Below, one piece after another: positions 1 to 12,600 of a DNA stretch of 64,000 nucleotides. The translations under genes were made by a program, and so were the position numbers. This stretch comes from Siderastrea siderea. Lineage: Eukaryota; Cnidaria; Anthozoa; Scleractinia; Rhizangiidae. The DNA is taken from assembly GCA_964030785.1 (NCBI GenBank), contig OZ034968.1, forward strand, positions 21,979,186 through 22,043,185. The letters run 5' to 3'. The notes beneath the pieces were generated by a model, which ran no database searches, was not told the origin of the DNA, and saw nothing but the letters and a program-made list of their open reading frames with translations. Position 1 is the first letter of the stretch. Each line of letters begins with the position of its first letter.

Positions 1-121
1 AGAGAGGTGAAGGTTAGGCGCGTTAAAACCCTGATTGCGCTCTTTTATTTCTCCTTTACTTCCTTTTCTGTGCGAGGGGTTTAATAATTTAGTTTAATTT
101 GTATAGATATAGAGATTAATT
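1..121 (+). other. 5' flank of EEP-1 pseudogene
   Basis: This stretch matches the sequence directly upstream of EEP-2 (13549-13666) and EEP-3 (57605-57715): the purine-rich start, the GGCGCGTTAAA block, the pyrimidine-rich CTCCTTTACTTCC block and the TATA-like AT-rich stretch before AGAGATTAATT are all shared. It is therefore the promoter-proximal or 3'-intron flank of a further EEP gene copy. It is cut at 121 by an inserted element and resumes at 2146. Confidence 0.8.
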
Positions 122-607
122 CACCTTTTCGGCGTTAGATTTCACGTGTAGTGTCACGCGACTTTTGGCGTAAACAAACCTCGAAAGTTCGGACATCCGG
201 TTCTCAAACAACCACTACACGTCTACAAACTACGAGTTACAATTTCAAGTTCCCGTTACTATATAATTTTTCCATTACTTGAAGTATCTGAAACTGGAAT
301 AGTTCAAGGTTCAAAATGTCAAAGAAGAAGAAAACGAGCGATTTCAACGCCATCATGTGGCAGAACTTAAGAAATATTTGCGGGAACGTCGAGTTTCAGT
401 AAGCGGATATTTTGAAAACTTTGCTGGTGGAAACCGCCGCTGCAGTCGAAAGAATGGTTTTGCCAGTGGATCGAAACTTCGAAAAAGATCAAACCAATGA
501 TGCAGAGAATTTAACAATTTATGATACGCTAATTCCCAATCCATTTTGCCCGAAGACCGTGAACAACTTCAACTCTTCACCGCCGTTTGGGTTGTGCGAC
601 ATTTTTA

Positions 608-1295
608 GGGACCGTTCATTTTTTATGAGGTAGGGGGGGCTGGTGGGATTTGAGGGGGGGCCATGTGAAAAAATTTGGCTTCAAAGGGGGGGCCAGCCGA
701 AAAAATATGGTGTGTAAAGGGGGGTTCACCAAAAAAAAATGCCTTTAAGTTTATTAGTGAGAGCATCTCTAATAATGCAAACATCAATGCCAGAAGGCCA
801 AAAATAGCGTTTCTAAGGTTCTGAAAATTCAAATTTTCCCGGGGGAGAATGCCCCCGGACCCCCCTCCTTTATTATACACCCAACGGCAACTCTACTCCA
901 CCAACTGTTTCATTACAAAATACAGCCAAGGGAATGTCAACTCTTTTTTGGCCTCTGCTGATCTGATTCTTAAACAGCTAATAACAGTGTCCAAAATAAT
1001 GCTTTCAACCGGCATGAATTGTCTGTTTATGTGCTTCAGAATAAGCATTTACTTCTGCAGGACTTGAGTGTTAACTGATTGACTGTTTAATTTAAGCTTC
1101 ATAAGTTTTAGATTTACTTTATCACTTCTTCTTGTTTTCACTTTTTTTTGGGGGGGGGGTCATCTCAAATATTTAGGACTACAAGGGGGGGCCAGGTAAA
1201 AAATTTCTAACGTAGAGGGGGGGTCATTATATTCTACAGGTACTACCCATCAAATCCCACCAGCCCCCCCTATCTCATAAAAAATGAACGGTCCC
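608..1295. mobile_element. PIF/Harbinger-type MITE, 688 bp
   Basis: Terminal inverted repeats of about 45 bp begin GGGACCGTTCATTTTTTA and include long G/C runs. The target duplication is TTA (605-607 and 1296-1298). A second copy of exactly the same length lies at 61759-62446, also flanked by TTA. No transposase ORF is visible. The 3-bp TTA duplication is the hallmark of the PIF/Harbinger superfamily. It interrupts the left arm of the surrounding foldback element, so it is the younger insertion. Confidence 0.82.
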
Positions 1296-1951
1296 TTAAC
1301 TATTTAATTTACCAATCCACTGCATACATTGTGGCCGCAATGTGTTTACATCCCCCATCTCGACCACCTTTACACTCCGTCTCACCTGAAGTACACTACT
1401 AGGTTTGCACCTCTATCCTCAGGAATAAACCAGAGATCGTAGTACTCCTTTCCTTCATCCGTTTTGGTTTTCATGAAAGGCCGCACTTTGGCTGTATATA
1501 CATGGACACCCTCTTGATTCAACTGAGCAGTTAGTAAGATTCCACATAACCATCACTGAATAAGCGATAATCGTCAAATGACTTGTAAACGGCGAGTCCC
1601 TGCTTGTCGTAATCAGTGAAGTGGTAAGCTTAAATCAAATAGTTAATAATGTCGCACAACCCAAACGGCGGCGACGAGTTGAAGTTGTTCACAGTCTTTA
1701 GAGAAAACGGATTGGGAATTAGGATAACATTGGGAATTAGCATAACATGAATTATTAAAATATGCATCATTGGTTTGAACTTTCGAAGTTTCGATCCACT
1801 GGCAAAACCATTCTTTCGACTGCAGAGGCGATTTCCACTTGCAAAGTTTTCAAAATATCCGCTTACTGAAACTCGACGTTCCTGCAAATATTTGTTTAAG
1901 TTCTGCCACATTCATGACGTTGAAGTCACTCTTATTCTTCTGCTTTGACAT
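1296..1951 (-). pseudogene. Decayed SAP + SWIM zinc-finger protein fragment inside transposon
   Basis: Reading leftward from an ATG at 1951, a lysine-rich start leads into a SAP-like helix motif (N-V-A-E-L-K, then after one frameshift R-R-V-S-V-S-G-Y). This is followed by the block N-N-F-N-S-S-P-P-F-G (about 1650-1690), a D-Y-D-K-Q-G-L-A-V-Y-K-S-F-D-D-Y segment (about 1555-1625), the block Y-Y-D-L-W-F-I-P (about 1410-1450) and C-K-G-G-R-D-G-G-C-K-H-I-A-A (about 1325-1375). The last block has the C-x-H spacing of a SWIM zinc finger. Frame changes and stops separate the blocks, so it is not functional. SAP plus SWIM proteins of this type occur with transposon-like genes in invertebrate genomes; the link is from memory. 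A truncated mirror copy of the N-terminus is at 316-605 on the plus strand. Confidence 0.6.
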
Positions 1952-2473
1952 TTTGCACCTTGGAACTATTCGAGTTTCAAGACTTCAAGTAGTGGAAAAA
2001 TTATAGAGTAACGGGAACTTGAAATAGCGACTCGTAGTTTGTAGACGTGTAGTGGTTGTGTGAGAACCGGATGTCCGAACTTTCGAGGTTTGTTTACGTC
2101 AAAAGTCGCCTGACACTACACGTGAAATCTAACGCCGAAAAGGTGAATTATTTAATATTCCTCTCTTCTTCAGATGTCCCTCTGCATATGTAAAACATAG
2201 GCACACAGTGCGTGCAAAACCGATGACGTTTTTAATTCGTGAATTTGGCACGCGCAGTGAACGGGTGATGGATGGTGTCGACGGTCTGTAATGGCCATCG
2301 GAATTGGATCGAATTGATGAATTATCTGTATCCTGCTTTCGAGCTAGGCCGCACGGCCAAAACCAGCCGTGCTTCACGTATGTTCTGCGTGAAGGACACT
2401 TTATCTCCTACCTCCCCTACTACGCATTTTTCTGCCCTCTGGTGCTGTCAATTGTTTAGGAGACATATAAACC

Positions 2474-3652
2474 GGTATCCAGTCATCTCGCCACCAGGAA
2501 GTCTCGCCACCAACCATCTCGCCACCACAAGTCACCTCGCCACCAACCACCTCGCCACCAGGTGAGGTTATCTCGCCACCACCAACCCGCCACCAGTTGA
2601 GGTCATCTCGCCACCAAACATGAAATACACTAAAATAAAACTTCGAGCAAGTACCATGTGATGTGGCACCTCTGATTTTAGGCTAATTTGCCTTTAGACG
2701 GTTTACATTCCCACGTTTGGTAGCCGAGATCTTATGCTTCGATCGAACCGCAGACATCTTGTTTTTATATGTTGAGCGCACCCTGGGCACAGTGCCAAAG
2801 CCTCCTCGGGGTTTATATTGTCGGAAGATGGCGACCGTTCGCGTTCAATCGTTCAATCGTATATATCAAATGAAATAAAATACCAACGTTAGAGGAAAAG
2901 AGAGTCACGACATGCTAGTATCACGTCTCTCAGTTGTGTGCCTTAATAACCGGTTCAAACTACTGTTTAAAAAAGAAGGTCACAAGCCAAATGCGTGCAG
3001 CCGAAGCCGTTCATATACGTAGGCTTACAATTTCAGATTTTATGAGTACACTTTATAAAATAGTACTGTATGGAACAATTTTCGTATTATATTTGTAGCC
3101 TCAATGATAAAAAAATTCAAATTGTTGTAGTGCGATCTTAGTTCTAGTTGTAAGACTAAATAAAACATGATAATGGTAAAAGAATTCTGAGTCCTTATTT
3201 TCCAGGTCAACGGATCGGCGGATTTTTGAATTTTGTCCGGATTTCGGATTCAGTTGGTTAGTCAGTTATAAACCCTAACGAGGGAGCCCTCGGTAGCTTG
3301 GCACTGTCCCCAGATTGCGCTCAACATAAAAGAAGCAAGATGGCGACAGTTGGATCGAAGCGTAAAATCTCGACTGTCAAACGGCAAAATGGGGGACTGT
3401 AAACCGTCTAAAGGCAAATTAGCCTAAAATCAGAGGTATTCACATCACACGGTACTTGCTTGAAATGTGTGAACCTTACCTAAATTTTTATTTTAGTGCA
3501 TTTCATGTCTGGTGGCGAGATGACCTCAACTGGTGGCGGGTTGGTGGTGGCGAGATAACCTCACGTGGTGGCGAGGTGGTTGGTCGCGAGGTAACTTTTG
3601 GTGGCGAGATGGTTGGTGGCGAGTCTTCCTAGTGGCGAGATGACCGTAAACC
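2474..3652. mobile_element. Foldback element with GGTGGCGAGAT minisatellite arms
   Basis: The left arm (2474 to about 2822) is the reverse complement of the right arm (about 3285-3652). The outer part of each arm is a degenerate tandem repeat of TCTCGCCACCA. The inner part shares the block around TTTAGGCTAATTTGCCTTTAGA. The 8-mer TATAAACC flanks both ends (2466-2473 and 3653-3660). There is no coding sequence. An 8-bp duplication fits hAT or Mutator-like elements, but the subterminal minisatellite makes family assignment uncertain. Confidence 0.75.
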
Positions 3653-6016
3653 TATAAACCAATCAGAAACTTTCTTTTGGACACATATTTGTGACTTTTA
3701 AGGAGTAGGGGAAACGCCCACCTCGTCCTCAGGCTCTTTCAAAACCGAGAAGACCCTGCGGACGAGGTTGGGGAAAGGCCGATTTTTGGCCTACTGCATG
3801 GGATCAGTCCTAGATTTTCGAAATGATTTTCCTTCTCTTAAAATTAAGATACTTCTATTTAGAAGCTCAAAGTGGAAATAAATCAAGCCGAGGAATAATC
3901 TGCCTCTCAAAAGAAGACATGGAACTCTTTAAAGCAACGAAAAGCCGTTTCACGTTGAGATTCTTTCGATTTGCAAGAGACCCTGACATAAAGTCTGCAA
4001 AGTTTGCTCTGAAATGTAAGTCGAACCACGGACTTCAAATAGATTTTACAAGACCTGGGTAAACGCTACAGTACAGTAAATGTTGCTTTAAATGTTGATT
4101 TGCTTTTTAAAAATTGTTTAACTGAATGTTTGATCCATATTTCTATAATTTTTGCAATTTTGTTCGCAAAGCCGCACCTCTTTTGATTTAGCCTGTGAAC
4201 AGCCACCCCCTCCCCTCAAGACAGGCTACTTTTGATTGTCGTGGATTATTTTTGCTTGTAGTGTGACGCATGTGTCACGCAGAGTTATTTTGTTGGTACT
4301 GCATGTGACATTTTTTGGAACATGATCTTAACAGGCGGACAGCTACAGATCACGCAGTTGAAACACGTGATCACGTGAACTTGATTCACTTTTTGGCGTT
4401 TTTGTAGGGAATATATTTTGGATTGCGGTTTTGAAATCCCTTCGCTTGCCAGATATCTGTACCGGTATTTTTGATGGAACAACAGAGATAAAATTCAAGA
4501 CATTGATGAACCGGTCACCATTGAACAGACCTGAAGTGTCTGCAAAAATTATATGCCTGTGTGCACGCAAGCAAGAAAATCGAAAGCTTTTTGATGCCAA
4601 AAGTAAATACGTTGTTTATTTGAGTAACATTTTTGGCTGGAAAAGCTTTCGGTCGTTTATTCTGTGTGTTTTTAGTGGTAAGCAATGGTCTAATTTGCAT
4701 AAGCGGGTTGAAATTTGATATACCAAATTTAGTTTAGAAACACGTTTATGCAGGGGTAATATGTTCTCACGGTACGTCCTCGGCTTGTAGTGCTTTAATA
4801 TTATTTTGCCAGCTAATAATTCCGCTTGGAAATTAAAACAGGAAATCAGACAGGAACAAATTACATGTACATGAATTCGCGAAGTAAGCCGAACTGGTTC
4901 GTTGCGGCCAAGACGTTCTGACTTTTCTCAGACTGACGAGTCCGTATTGTGTACAATTTCTGCTGTGTTTGTTGCTGCGGAAATTTGTACCACGGCTAAG
5001 TAAATGCACGACTACAACGCGAACAAAGTCAAGTGTACAAAACGGCGTATTCGGAGTAAAACTATGTTGATCGAGACTCGAGAATGCCAACACTTCGAAG
5101 CCCGGGGGTCATATTCCCATATATAAGCCGTATGGGTGTGTCCCTCTGATATTAAAAGGTAAGGGTTTCAGTGTCCCGGTAGCACACCCCCACCCAGCAA
5201 CTCACAGTTTACCCCCCAGTTCATCTATTTTTAGAACCCAGTTTGGGTCTCGGCACGTACTTCAGTTGTAGTGCTTACAACCGGATAAATACGGAATTGA
5301 CTCCGTCAAGCTGGTTAGAAGTCAAAATGTTCTCCTACGAAAGCTAATAATTCCGGAAATCAATAAAGGAAACAGAACAAACTACGTGAGATCAGGTTAC
5401 TGTTTTGTGTAAACAAGTGGTGTTTTGTCACGTACAAACATATGATGAGACAAAATTCAATGGCGAGTCACGAGACTTTCATGAGACTGTCATAAGTTCG
5501 TTTTCGGCGCTTGTGGGTTACACAAAGGGAGAAACTTAACTAAGGAAGCGGGGCATGAGTAAATTTGTGCGTTTTTTGTTATCTGAAAACGATAACCGAT
5601 TTTTATGTCTATAAAGTCTGAAACGAGTCTTGCGTGGTGATAATTGTTTTGACTTGCTCCTTGTCGTGCTGCTCTTTCCGCTCAAACTTTGCACAGACAA
5701 TCCCGCTACCTCCACGCAGCCTAACCAGAACCCCATTCCTCTGGTAGGTCGCCGCTAACTTTGCGCCTAGCTAGTCGCACGTACAAGCAACGTTTGTAGA
5801 CAAAATAGCTCAATTATTAATTACATAGTTCTTCTTGATCGAGACTCGCGAATGCAAACACTTCAAAGCCCGGGGGTCATACTCCCATCTACAAAGTGTA
5901 TGGGAATGTCTCGGCCTCACATACATGTAAGACAGCTACCGTATATCGTACATCAAACGGCGCCGTGTTTTTTAGGTCTACAGCATCAACCGTTGGGTCG
6001 TAATGACGTCATCGGT
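3653..6016. other. Gene-free stretch with diverged direct repeats
   Basis: No coding exon is recognised. Two pairs of direct repeats are visible: AGCTAATAATTCCG... (about 4808-4870 and 5342-5400) and GATCGAGACTCG... followed by CCCGGGGGTCATA (about 5070-5135 and 5838-5905). The latter resembles the end of the CCCGGGGGG hAT-type MITEs found at 27806 and 34012. The short ORFs here show no known domain. Confidence 0.5.
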
Positions 6017-6972
6017 TAAAAATGCATAATCGCGGCTTTTGCATGTGCGGTGGTAATTCTACCATTTGCGTCATACTTTTGGGGAGGCCTCAATGTGGGC
6101 AAAAAGTTCTTATTCACTGCTGTTACCCGGGAAACCCTCAATGAAAGCCAGCCCACCTTAAATGTTAATCGGAACCTTCGATTGATCAGCTATAACTTAT
6201 GGTGTGACCATTTTAGCCCTCATAGTCTTTGTAACGTTAACGAACGAATTCAAAGACTTGCTGATGGCATCAAGAAATTCGACATTGCACTGATCCAGGA
6301 GGCATACATCTTGAACACAGGATTCGCCGTTATTTCAAACTGTGCCTCGCTTTTGGTCAAAGCAATGGAAAAACGTGAGTTTCACTACAGAACGTCTGTT
6401 GCGGATTTTTTAGCGCCTTATGTAGGAAAAAGCGGTGGTATTGTTATATTTAGCCGCATACCACTTGCAAGAACAATATCAAGACAATTTCGCAGCTATT
6501 CTATTCTACAGAGTGCAGGCTACAGAGGTTTTGTCGTCGGAGAATACATTGTTAACTCTCGACATCTTTATATCGTTAACACGCATCTAGATCCTCGTCA
6601 AGCAAAGACGAGAACGTTACAAGCCAAGGAACTCACTACAGCAACGAAGAGTTTTACCAAGTCTTCTCACTTGATCGTGGGAGGAGACTTCAACATTGAC
6701 AATCTCTACCCGACTGTTAGTAACAGCAGTAAGGAATATATAGAGCTGTTAAAAACAATGAATGAAGCTGGTCTTCGGTCTGTGTTTCCATTAAGAAAGG
6801 AAACCAACATTGACGGTGGTAATTACGATGCAATATTCCGACTAGCTCTAATGTTGCATTAGTGCGTAAAAAGATCATCAAACTTGTAACGACTAGCAAG
6901 GAATTGGTCTCCGATCATTATGGGATTGCATTAGAATTCAAGCTATTTTTAACAAACATACTAAAAAGGTAA

Positions 6973-9632
6973 GAAAAACTTGTTAAGGTAAATGTAAGAT
7001 AACCTATAAGAAAGTGTATTAACTATTAAATGAGGTAATAAATTGTTGAATTAAGCCATTTGCTGAAATACACATATAGTCGAGAGAACAAGTGCCATTT
7101 GATGGCGAAATCTTTTCTCCGAGAAACGACTGAGGCCGCAATTTTCGGCATTTGGCCATTGGCCTACTCAGATAAAAATCTTCGAGGCCTCGATCACCTC
7201 GAGTGAAATACTCAGTAAAAAGAGCTTCATTTATTAAAACTATTTAACGTGAGGACCAGTTTATTCTGTTGCTTCGAAAAGCGTCTAACTCTCACCTTGG
7301 AAGAAAAAGCAGACCGTTTGAAAATATTTATCAGGACAAACTACGTGCTCGCTATTAAATTTGGGTGACATCTATTTTAAGAATTGTTTGTGACGGATCG
7401 CATAGCACAGGTAAGGGCCGGTAATGAAGTCCATAAGTCGGCTGGATGAGTGGTCTCTGAAATTTCTTGAGCATCGAATGGATGGGGAAACCAAAATACC
7501 TCTCAACAAACACTGGTTGCTACCAACGACAACTATTTCGCCGTCGTGCTATTACTAAATCCGTGGGTAATCCGTTGTTTGAACCTTTACTAATTGATAT
7601 ACTAATGAACTCAGATTCGTATTCTTGTTTTTTTCAATTTTCCACTTTATCACCGTTTCAGTCTTGATTATGATGTCCGCGATATCAAAACGTCGTCTGA
7701 TCTTGCTTTAATTTTTGTATTTATGGCATAATGCTTGAGCAAATGAGCAGTAGTTTGTCTTGAAACCAAGAAGTGTGAGCGCTAGAACGATGTAATAGTA
7801 TTTCAGTTTCAGATCGGAATTTGTGGGTTTCTTGTGGTTCTTCAATGTGAATTCCTTCTGAGCTTGAATAATAAAGAATAACATGTGTTTGCCTTGGAAG
7901 GCGTTTCTCTGTGGGTCATAAACGAAGTCAGTACATACTAACAAGCACTTGAGAATTTGACGAGAAAAATCAATACAACATTTGGACCGCTGAGGAAACA
8001 GCAAGTTTTGTTTAAATAAAAAAGCGCGTTAATATATTTCATCACTTTTTTCTGGCCGGTACAAAATTTAAAACCTGGATCAGAATAGTGGTCATTGGGA
8101 ATAACTCAGAATTAATAAGGCTTTTAAAGCTTTGAAAATGGAGAATTGCTTTATTCTCGGGCCGGCAAGTGCAAGGAGACTTTCATACAATCAACTGTTT
8201 TCCGTTCCGTAAGTCAACTTGCATGAATAAGGACGGAGAAAAAATTTAACTAGTATTCTTCTCTTTCGTGAAGAATACTCGCTTCACCACAGTTAGTAGC
8301 GAGGTGTCAATACAGTTTGAAGCACTTTTGATATAAGCTTCATCATTTCTTTTCTCGTTCTTTCGTGGAATTCATGGAAAGCTGTCTTGAACCATGTCAA
8401 AACCAGGAGTGAACCGCGTTTAACCCGAAGTGAACTGCCTTACTTAAAATCAGGTAACCTTCTTTTCTATCGGAGCTTTTAACGTGCTTTGAACAACGCT
8501 ATATTTCAGTCTTGGAAAGCCGTAAAATTAGAATGGTTTTGCAAATTCAGTGTAATGCGGCCGGCGAGGTTAATGAAGAACAATCTGAACAGTAACCAAT
8601 TAAGCTTCAACAGGCTATCTTTAACCACTATTCAACAGTAACGCATAAATCTCAGAATTTCTCGCTGATACTGCCAAAGCGTGTCTGGAAGTAAGCTTAT
8701 GGCCTGCAGATTCCTCCATGCTAGGGACGCCATGTTTAAAACTTGAAAACATTCTGTTTTTATTTTTCTGCGCGAGTTCGTGGTTCTTTCTGATTGGACA
8801 ATACTAGTCGGAGCTTCTTCGGGCATAGATACGAAAATTGACCAAAAGAAGTACTTGTTCCCCCGGCTGCATAACTTGTTTTATTATTCAACAAATTGTC
8901 ACTATGCCCATATATGGTCAGGAAGCCTTCAATATATGTCATCCGTACATGACAGTTATCCAGCGATATACGTAACTGACCATACTTGGAAGTGCACTGC
9001 AAATCTTCTTTCAAGGCTGGTTTAGGCGGCCATTTTGAAAAGCGATGGAGTTTTAGCAGTGTTTTCCGGAAGTTTAAAAACATCCTGAAAGAAATTTTCC
9101 AAGATTTAATGCTCTGAAAAAAGGCAGCAAGTATTTTCTTCAGCTTACAAGGATATCCAGAGGTTGATTTGGAATTTTCAAAGTGAAAACTCAAACAAGA
9201 AAATGGTATTGCAAACGAAGAAGAAACTTCAAACTCACTTGCTCACCGAAAGTTGTGAAGTTTAACAGATTTTAGTTCACAGGAAGAGGACTTATTCTCG
9301 ATAAGGTAGCAATATTTTTTTGTTTACTTTTAATCTTTTAACATGAGTTGGTAAATGGGTCTTCTTGAAGTGAACGATAGTAAACTTCGCCGATTTCTTG
9401 AAATTTTGCTTTAAAGAGTTATGTTTTGCTAGCTTTAGGTGTTTTAATCATAGAACCACAGTATTTCTTGTTCTGAAAATGGAAGTCGATAAGAATTTGT
9501 TGAATAATAAAACAATTATCCTGCTCAATCTTGCGGAATATCCCCCGATTTAACCAACTCACCCTACTGCCTCGTCGGCTACGTATCTGGCGGTATTCCG
9601 CGCGATTTCGCAGGATAATTGTTAAGTATATG
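6973..9632. other. Downstream of EEP-1; no gene seen
   Basis: 6968-7078 matches 36359-36470 (GTAAGAAAAACTTGTTAAGG and following), marking the start of the duplicated unit that ends in EEP-2 and EEP-3. From 7079 to 9632 nothing matches the other copy. A 144-residue minus-strand ORF (8760-9194) has no recognisable domain and overlaps a short inverted repeat around TATGGTCAG (8913-8988), so I do not call it. Confidence 0.5.
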
Positions 9633-12600
9633 CGTCCTGAGTCAATTAAAATTTGCCCAGACTAAACTAATCATGCTGTGTGCTCTCGTCTCCGGGAACG
9701 CTCGATTTTGTTGAGCCCGTAGACTAGGCCTCCGAAAAAAAAAGGGAAGTTGAATGATCTTCGTGCTTTGGTCTCGCCTAACGGTCTTGTTGTTGACTCC
9801 ATACAATCTTCCTGAATTCCACCATGAGATGCAATTCCCCTTTACAGCCGGATAAATAAAAAGAGAAGAGGTGTTTTATAACGATAAATTATAAATGCGT
9901 TTGAGTGGTTCAGTTATGAGACAAGGGAAATTCTTCTTTTTCTTCCTTCAACCCCCCACCGTCTTCATGTGAAGAAGGAAAAGCAGTAGGGTCAGCGCCT
10001 AGCAGTCAATATTGCCATTTTTTTAAATGTCCTCGGGTTCCATTCCCTTAAAGTAGGCGGAAGAAAGGGTACTTTAAGTTATTTACAATTTCACTGCATC
10101 TTGGACCAGTTCATGCTGGGTATTTTTCTGTAATTATTAAAACCCGTTGTAAACAAAAAAGCTCAGTTTAGGACCAGGCAGTAGACTCACTTGTTTACTC
10201 ATAAAAGTCGAACAAATAGAGCTGACCATTTCTAATGGCGACATGAATTCCAAACTGAGAGGAATCAAACCGAAACTCAAATTTCTTCTTGTGTAAGCGA
10301 TGGATTCAGACAAAATGTCTAAATGTAGTGGAAACCCGTGCATGCAAAATAGAAACAATGTTGTGGTGGTGTATGAATTTATAATTAAAACAAACGAACT
10401 AAAGCTTTGAAATTTTATTCCAAACGCACCTTCCCTTCTACGTCCACGACTCTACCCAGGCTAAAAAAAAAACCAGAAGAGACAAAGTTGATTGTTTTCC
10501 TTATTGATCCTTCTGGGACTGATCGACTCAAAAGCGAATCAGTGTGAATCGGTTTAGAAACTTTCAACAAAAAATGTGTATTTAATCAAACTCTTAAGCT
10601 TACATTTAGAAAGAAACGCTTGCAGTCATTTTATTTCGGGTTTCTTTTGTAGATTTTCTATCATCAGTCAATATCTTAACATTGATGTCTAAAAAAAACC
10701 GGAAGTTGACTTGGCTCCAGTCTCATCGGACTTTTCACATGTGCCAATAAATATGGCGGCCGGCGCCAGAGGCCGGTGTTTTTCAATCTCGAATCGTCAT
10801 TGAACCATAAGCCATAATCCTAGTTTATCTCTAGCTTTCTGAGGTTGTATTGTCTGACGTAATATTGAAAAGGCGGAATTCCAAGCGAAGCCTCCAGTTC
10901 ATAAAGGTAAGCATTGAAATAACCTGCTCGATGTATAATTTTCAGGCGGGACGATTCAGTGGAGCTGATGAATGGGTATTCTCCCTTGTCTACTGGCAGA
11001 ATAACATTTGACTGAGACTAGCTGAAGTTTTTCTGTTTTTTCATACACATTCAGCTGGGGATTTGGTTTAAGTCAAGGTATTTTTGTGTTTGTGGTTTCA
11101 AGAGGCTTTTACTGGCTTACACAGGCCGATATAAGCTTTTAACTTGATGAAACTCAAACAGAAATGCAATGCCATGACTCGGTTTAAGGTTTATAATTTG
11201 GTTCGGTTTTTATCATTTCGTATTATTGTAAGCTTACTTAACCTTAATCTGGAAAAAACTGAAAACTATAAATCCTTTAAGTCAGCCCTGACTGCTCGAC
11301 ACGTTGAGTAACGGTTATCAAGTTTACGAGTAATAAATATGTTGAATTTTGTCTTTCTGTGACGTGACTAGCACACGAAGCAACAGCTTCAACGACAAAA
11401 ACACAGTCAACTCTTGGCTTGCGGTCACCCCGCTAATATGGACCCCTATCTTCCGTTGATAAAAAATTCCCGTTATTACGGACATACGGACACATGCTCG
11501 ATCCCCAGGATAAAATTTTATTGTCCTACCTCTCGGCGTTTTAGCAGATATCGAGCGCCGGCATCTTTTAATAACTACTAACAATGAAAATCTGCTTTTC
11601 CCCATTTTTTGATTTCGCCTTTGTCTTTTTGGATGGGTTTATGCTTTTTCTTCGGACGTTAATTCTATAAATATCATATACTGAATGCAATTTCCAACCC
11701 TATTCCATCTCCGCGCTTGATTCTTTTTTCACAAATTTCTGCCATCACTTTGTGGTTTAGACCTATTTAAAAACGATGACACAGTTCTCGATAAACTCAG
11801 ATTTATATAGCAGCAATGCTTTGATTATCTTTCCCAAAAGCAACTGTATAGTGATGGAGAAGTAGCAGGTAGACACAGGGCCGGCATGAACGATATTTTT
11901 AAGGACAAAATGTAGTCTTAGTGACTGTTCAGGGGTCCTACTTGAAAGAAATGTCAAGTACTCATTGAAGAAAACAATAAGGCTCGGTAAAGAATAGATT
12001 CTCCAGTTGTACTACTATATAAAAAAGCGTATGTAATTTCTGTTTGAGCTATTTTCATGCAAAAGCGGCTCTGTAGTTGGTACTGCAGTCAACCTAAATG
12101 TAAAGGAAGCATGTAATCTTTACTGTAAATACATTTTTAAGAATTGTTTCTCGCACTCTTAACGGGACTCTCGCATTAAATCGCAGTGTCCCGAATAACG
12201 GCAGTAATGACTGTATGCAAATTTGACTAATTGTTGCTCGATTTATTTAGCTTTAAAATTTACTTAATGCAACTGAGTAACTACTGCGTCACTGAAGTCT
12301 TTTTTACCCCGGAGTGTTCAATGTCTAATTCGACTGATTTAAGTTTGCGATATAGGTATTTTATTTTTAGGGCTATTAATCACAATTATTGCAAACTGTG
12401 TCACCAAAAATATCAAGTGAAAGTACTTTAAAAGCTGTGTAGTAATAGAGCTGTCTTCAGTTAATTTTATGCACAGCGTTTTTGTGGCTGGCATTCTCTC
12501 TCTGGGATTCTGTATCCTGGTAACCAAAGAAGGGTACATAGTTCCTCCAAGAAAGTACCTTATTTCATATTTTCCACTCAATAAACACGGTTGTGTTTTG

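Larger units (their letters stand above)
122..2145. mobile_element. Foldback DNA element with ~500-bp inverted arms, inserted in EEP-1 flank
   Basis: The ends are inverted repeats starting CACCTTTTCGGCGTTAGA. The left arm (122-607 plus 1299-1313) is nearly identical to the reverse complement of the right arm (about 1628-2145). The four bases AATT flank both sides (118-121 and 2146-2149), and removing the element restores a sequence colinear with the EEP-2 and EEP-3 flanks, so the insertion is real. Each arm carries the 5' part of the same protein-coding sequence (a SAP-like domain), facing inward, so the element looks like an inverted duplication of the 5' end of a larger transposon. A PIF/Harbinger-type MITE is nested in the left arm. 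A CAC start with a 4-bp duplication would fit Chapaev/CACTA-like elements, but that family assignment is only a suggestion. Confidence 0.8.
2196..6016. mobile_element. 3.8-kb insertion splitting EEP-1
   Basis: This insertion is defined by comparison with EEP-2 and EEP-3, which are continuous at this point. TAAAA flanks it on both sides (2191-2195, 6017-6021). An inverted pair of the 11-mer ACCGATGACGT lies near the two ends (about 2219-2229 and 6005-6015), which may be a short terminal repeat, but the left one is 23 bp inside the junction. It contains the foldback element 2474-3652 and no recognisable gene. The mechanism is unclear. Confidence 0.65.
2146..6972 (+). pseudogene. EEP-1: disrupted sphingomyelinase-like EEP gene
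   Basis: The gene starts like its paralogues: a splice-acceptor-like CTTCTTCAG directly before an ATG at 2174 encoding M-S-L-C-I-C-K. After 2195 the homology stops and resumes at 6017 with the codons for the membrane segment (A-F-A-C-A-V-V-I-L). The intervening 3.8 kb is flanked by TAAAA on both sides, so an insertion split the gene. The body (6017-6838) retains the EEP motifs: S-Y-N-L-W, L-I-Q-E-A-Y, N-T-H-L-D, G-G-D-F-N. Two extra bases (CG, about 6838-6840) relative to EEP-2 and EEP-3 shift the frame, giving an early stop at 6860; the lost tail with S-D-H-Y-G is still readable in the next frame, about 6841-6972. The apparent ORF start at 6050 is a GTG inside the membrane segment and not a real start. 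Non-functional with high confidence. Confidence 0.9.

Noticed and set aside
6050..6862. Apparent 270-residue EEP protein
   Set aside because: It begins at a GTG inside the membrane segment, has an in-frame stop upstream with no ATG, and ends at a frameshift; it is part of the EEP-1 pseudogene.
8760..9194. 144-codon minus-strand ORF
   Set aside because: No domain, no splice context and overlaps a local inverted repeat.
11324..11605. ORF also partly seen at 39888-40142
   Set aside because: The two copies are not the same frame length and carry indels; both lie in the presumed EEP intron.
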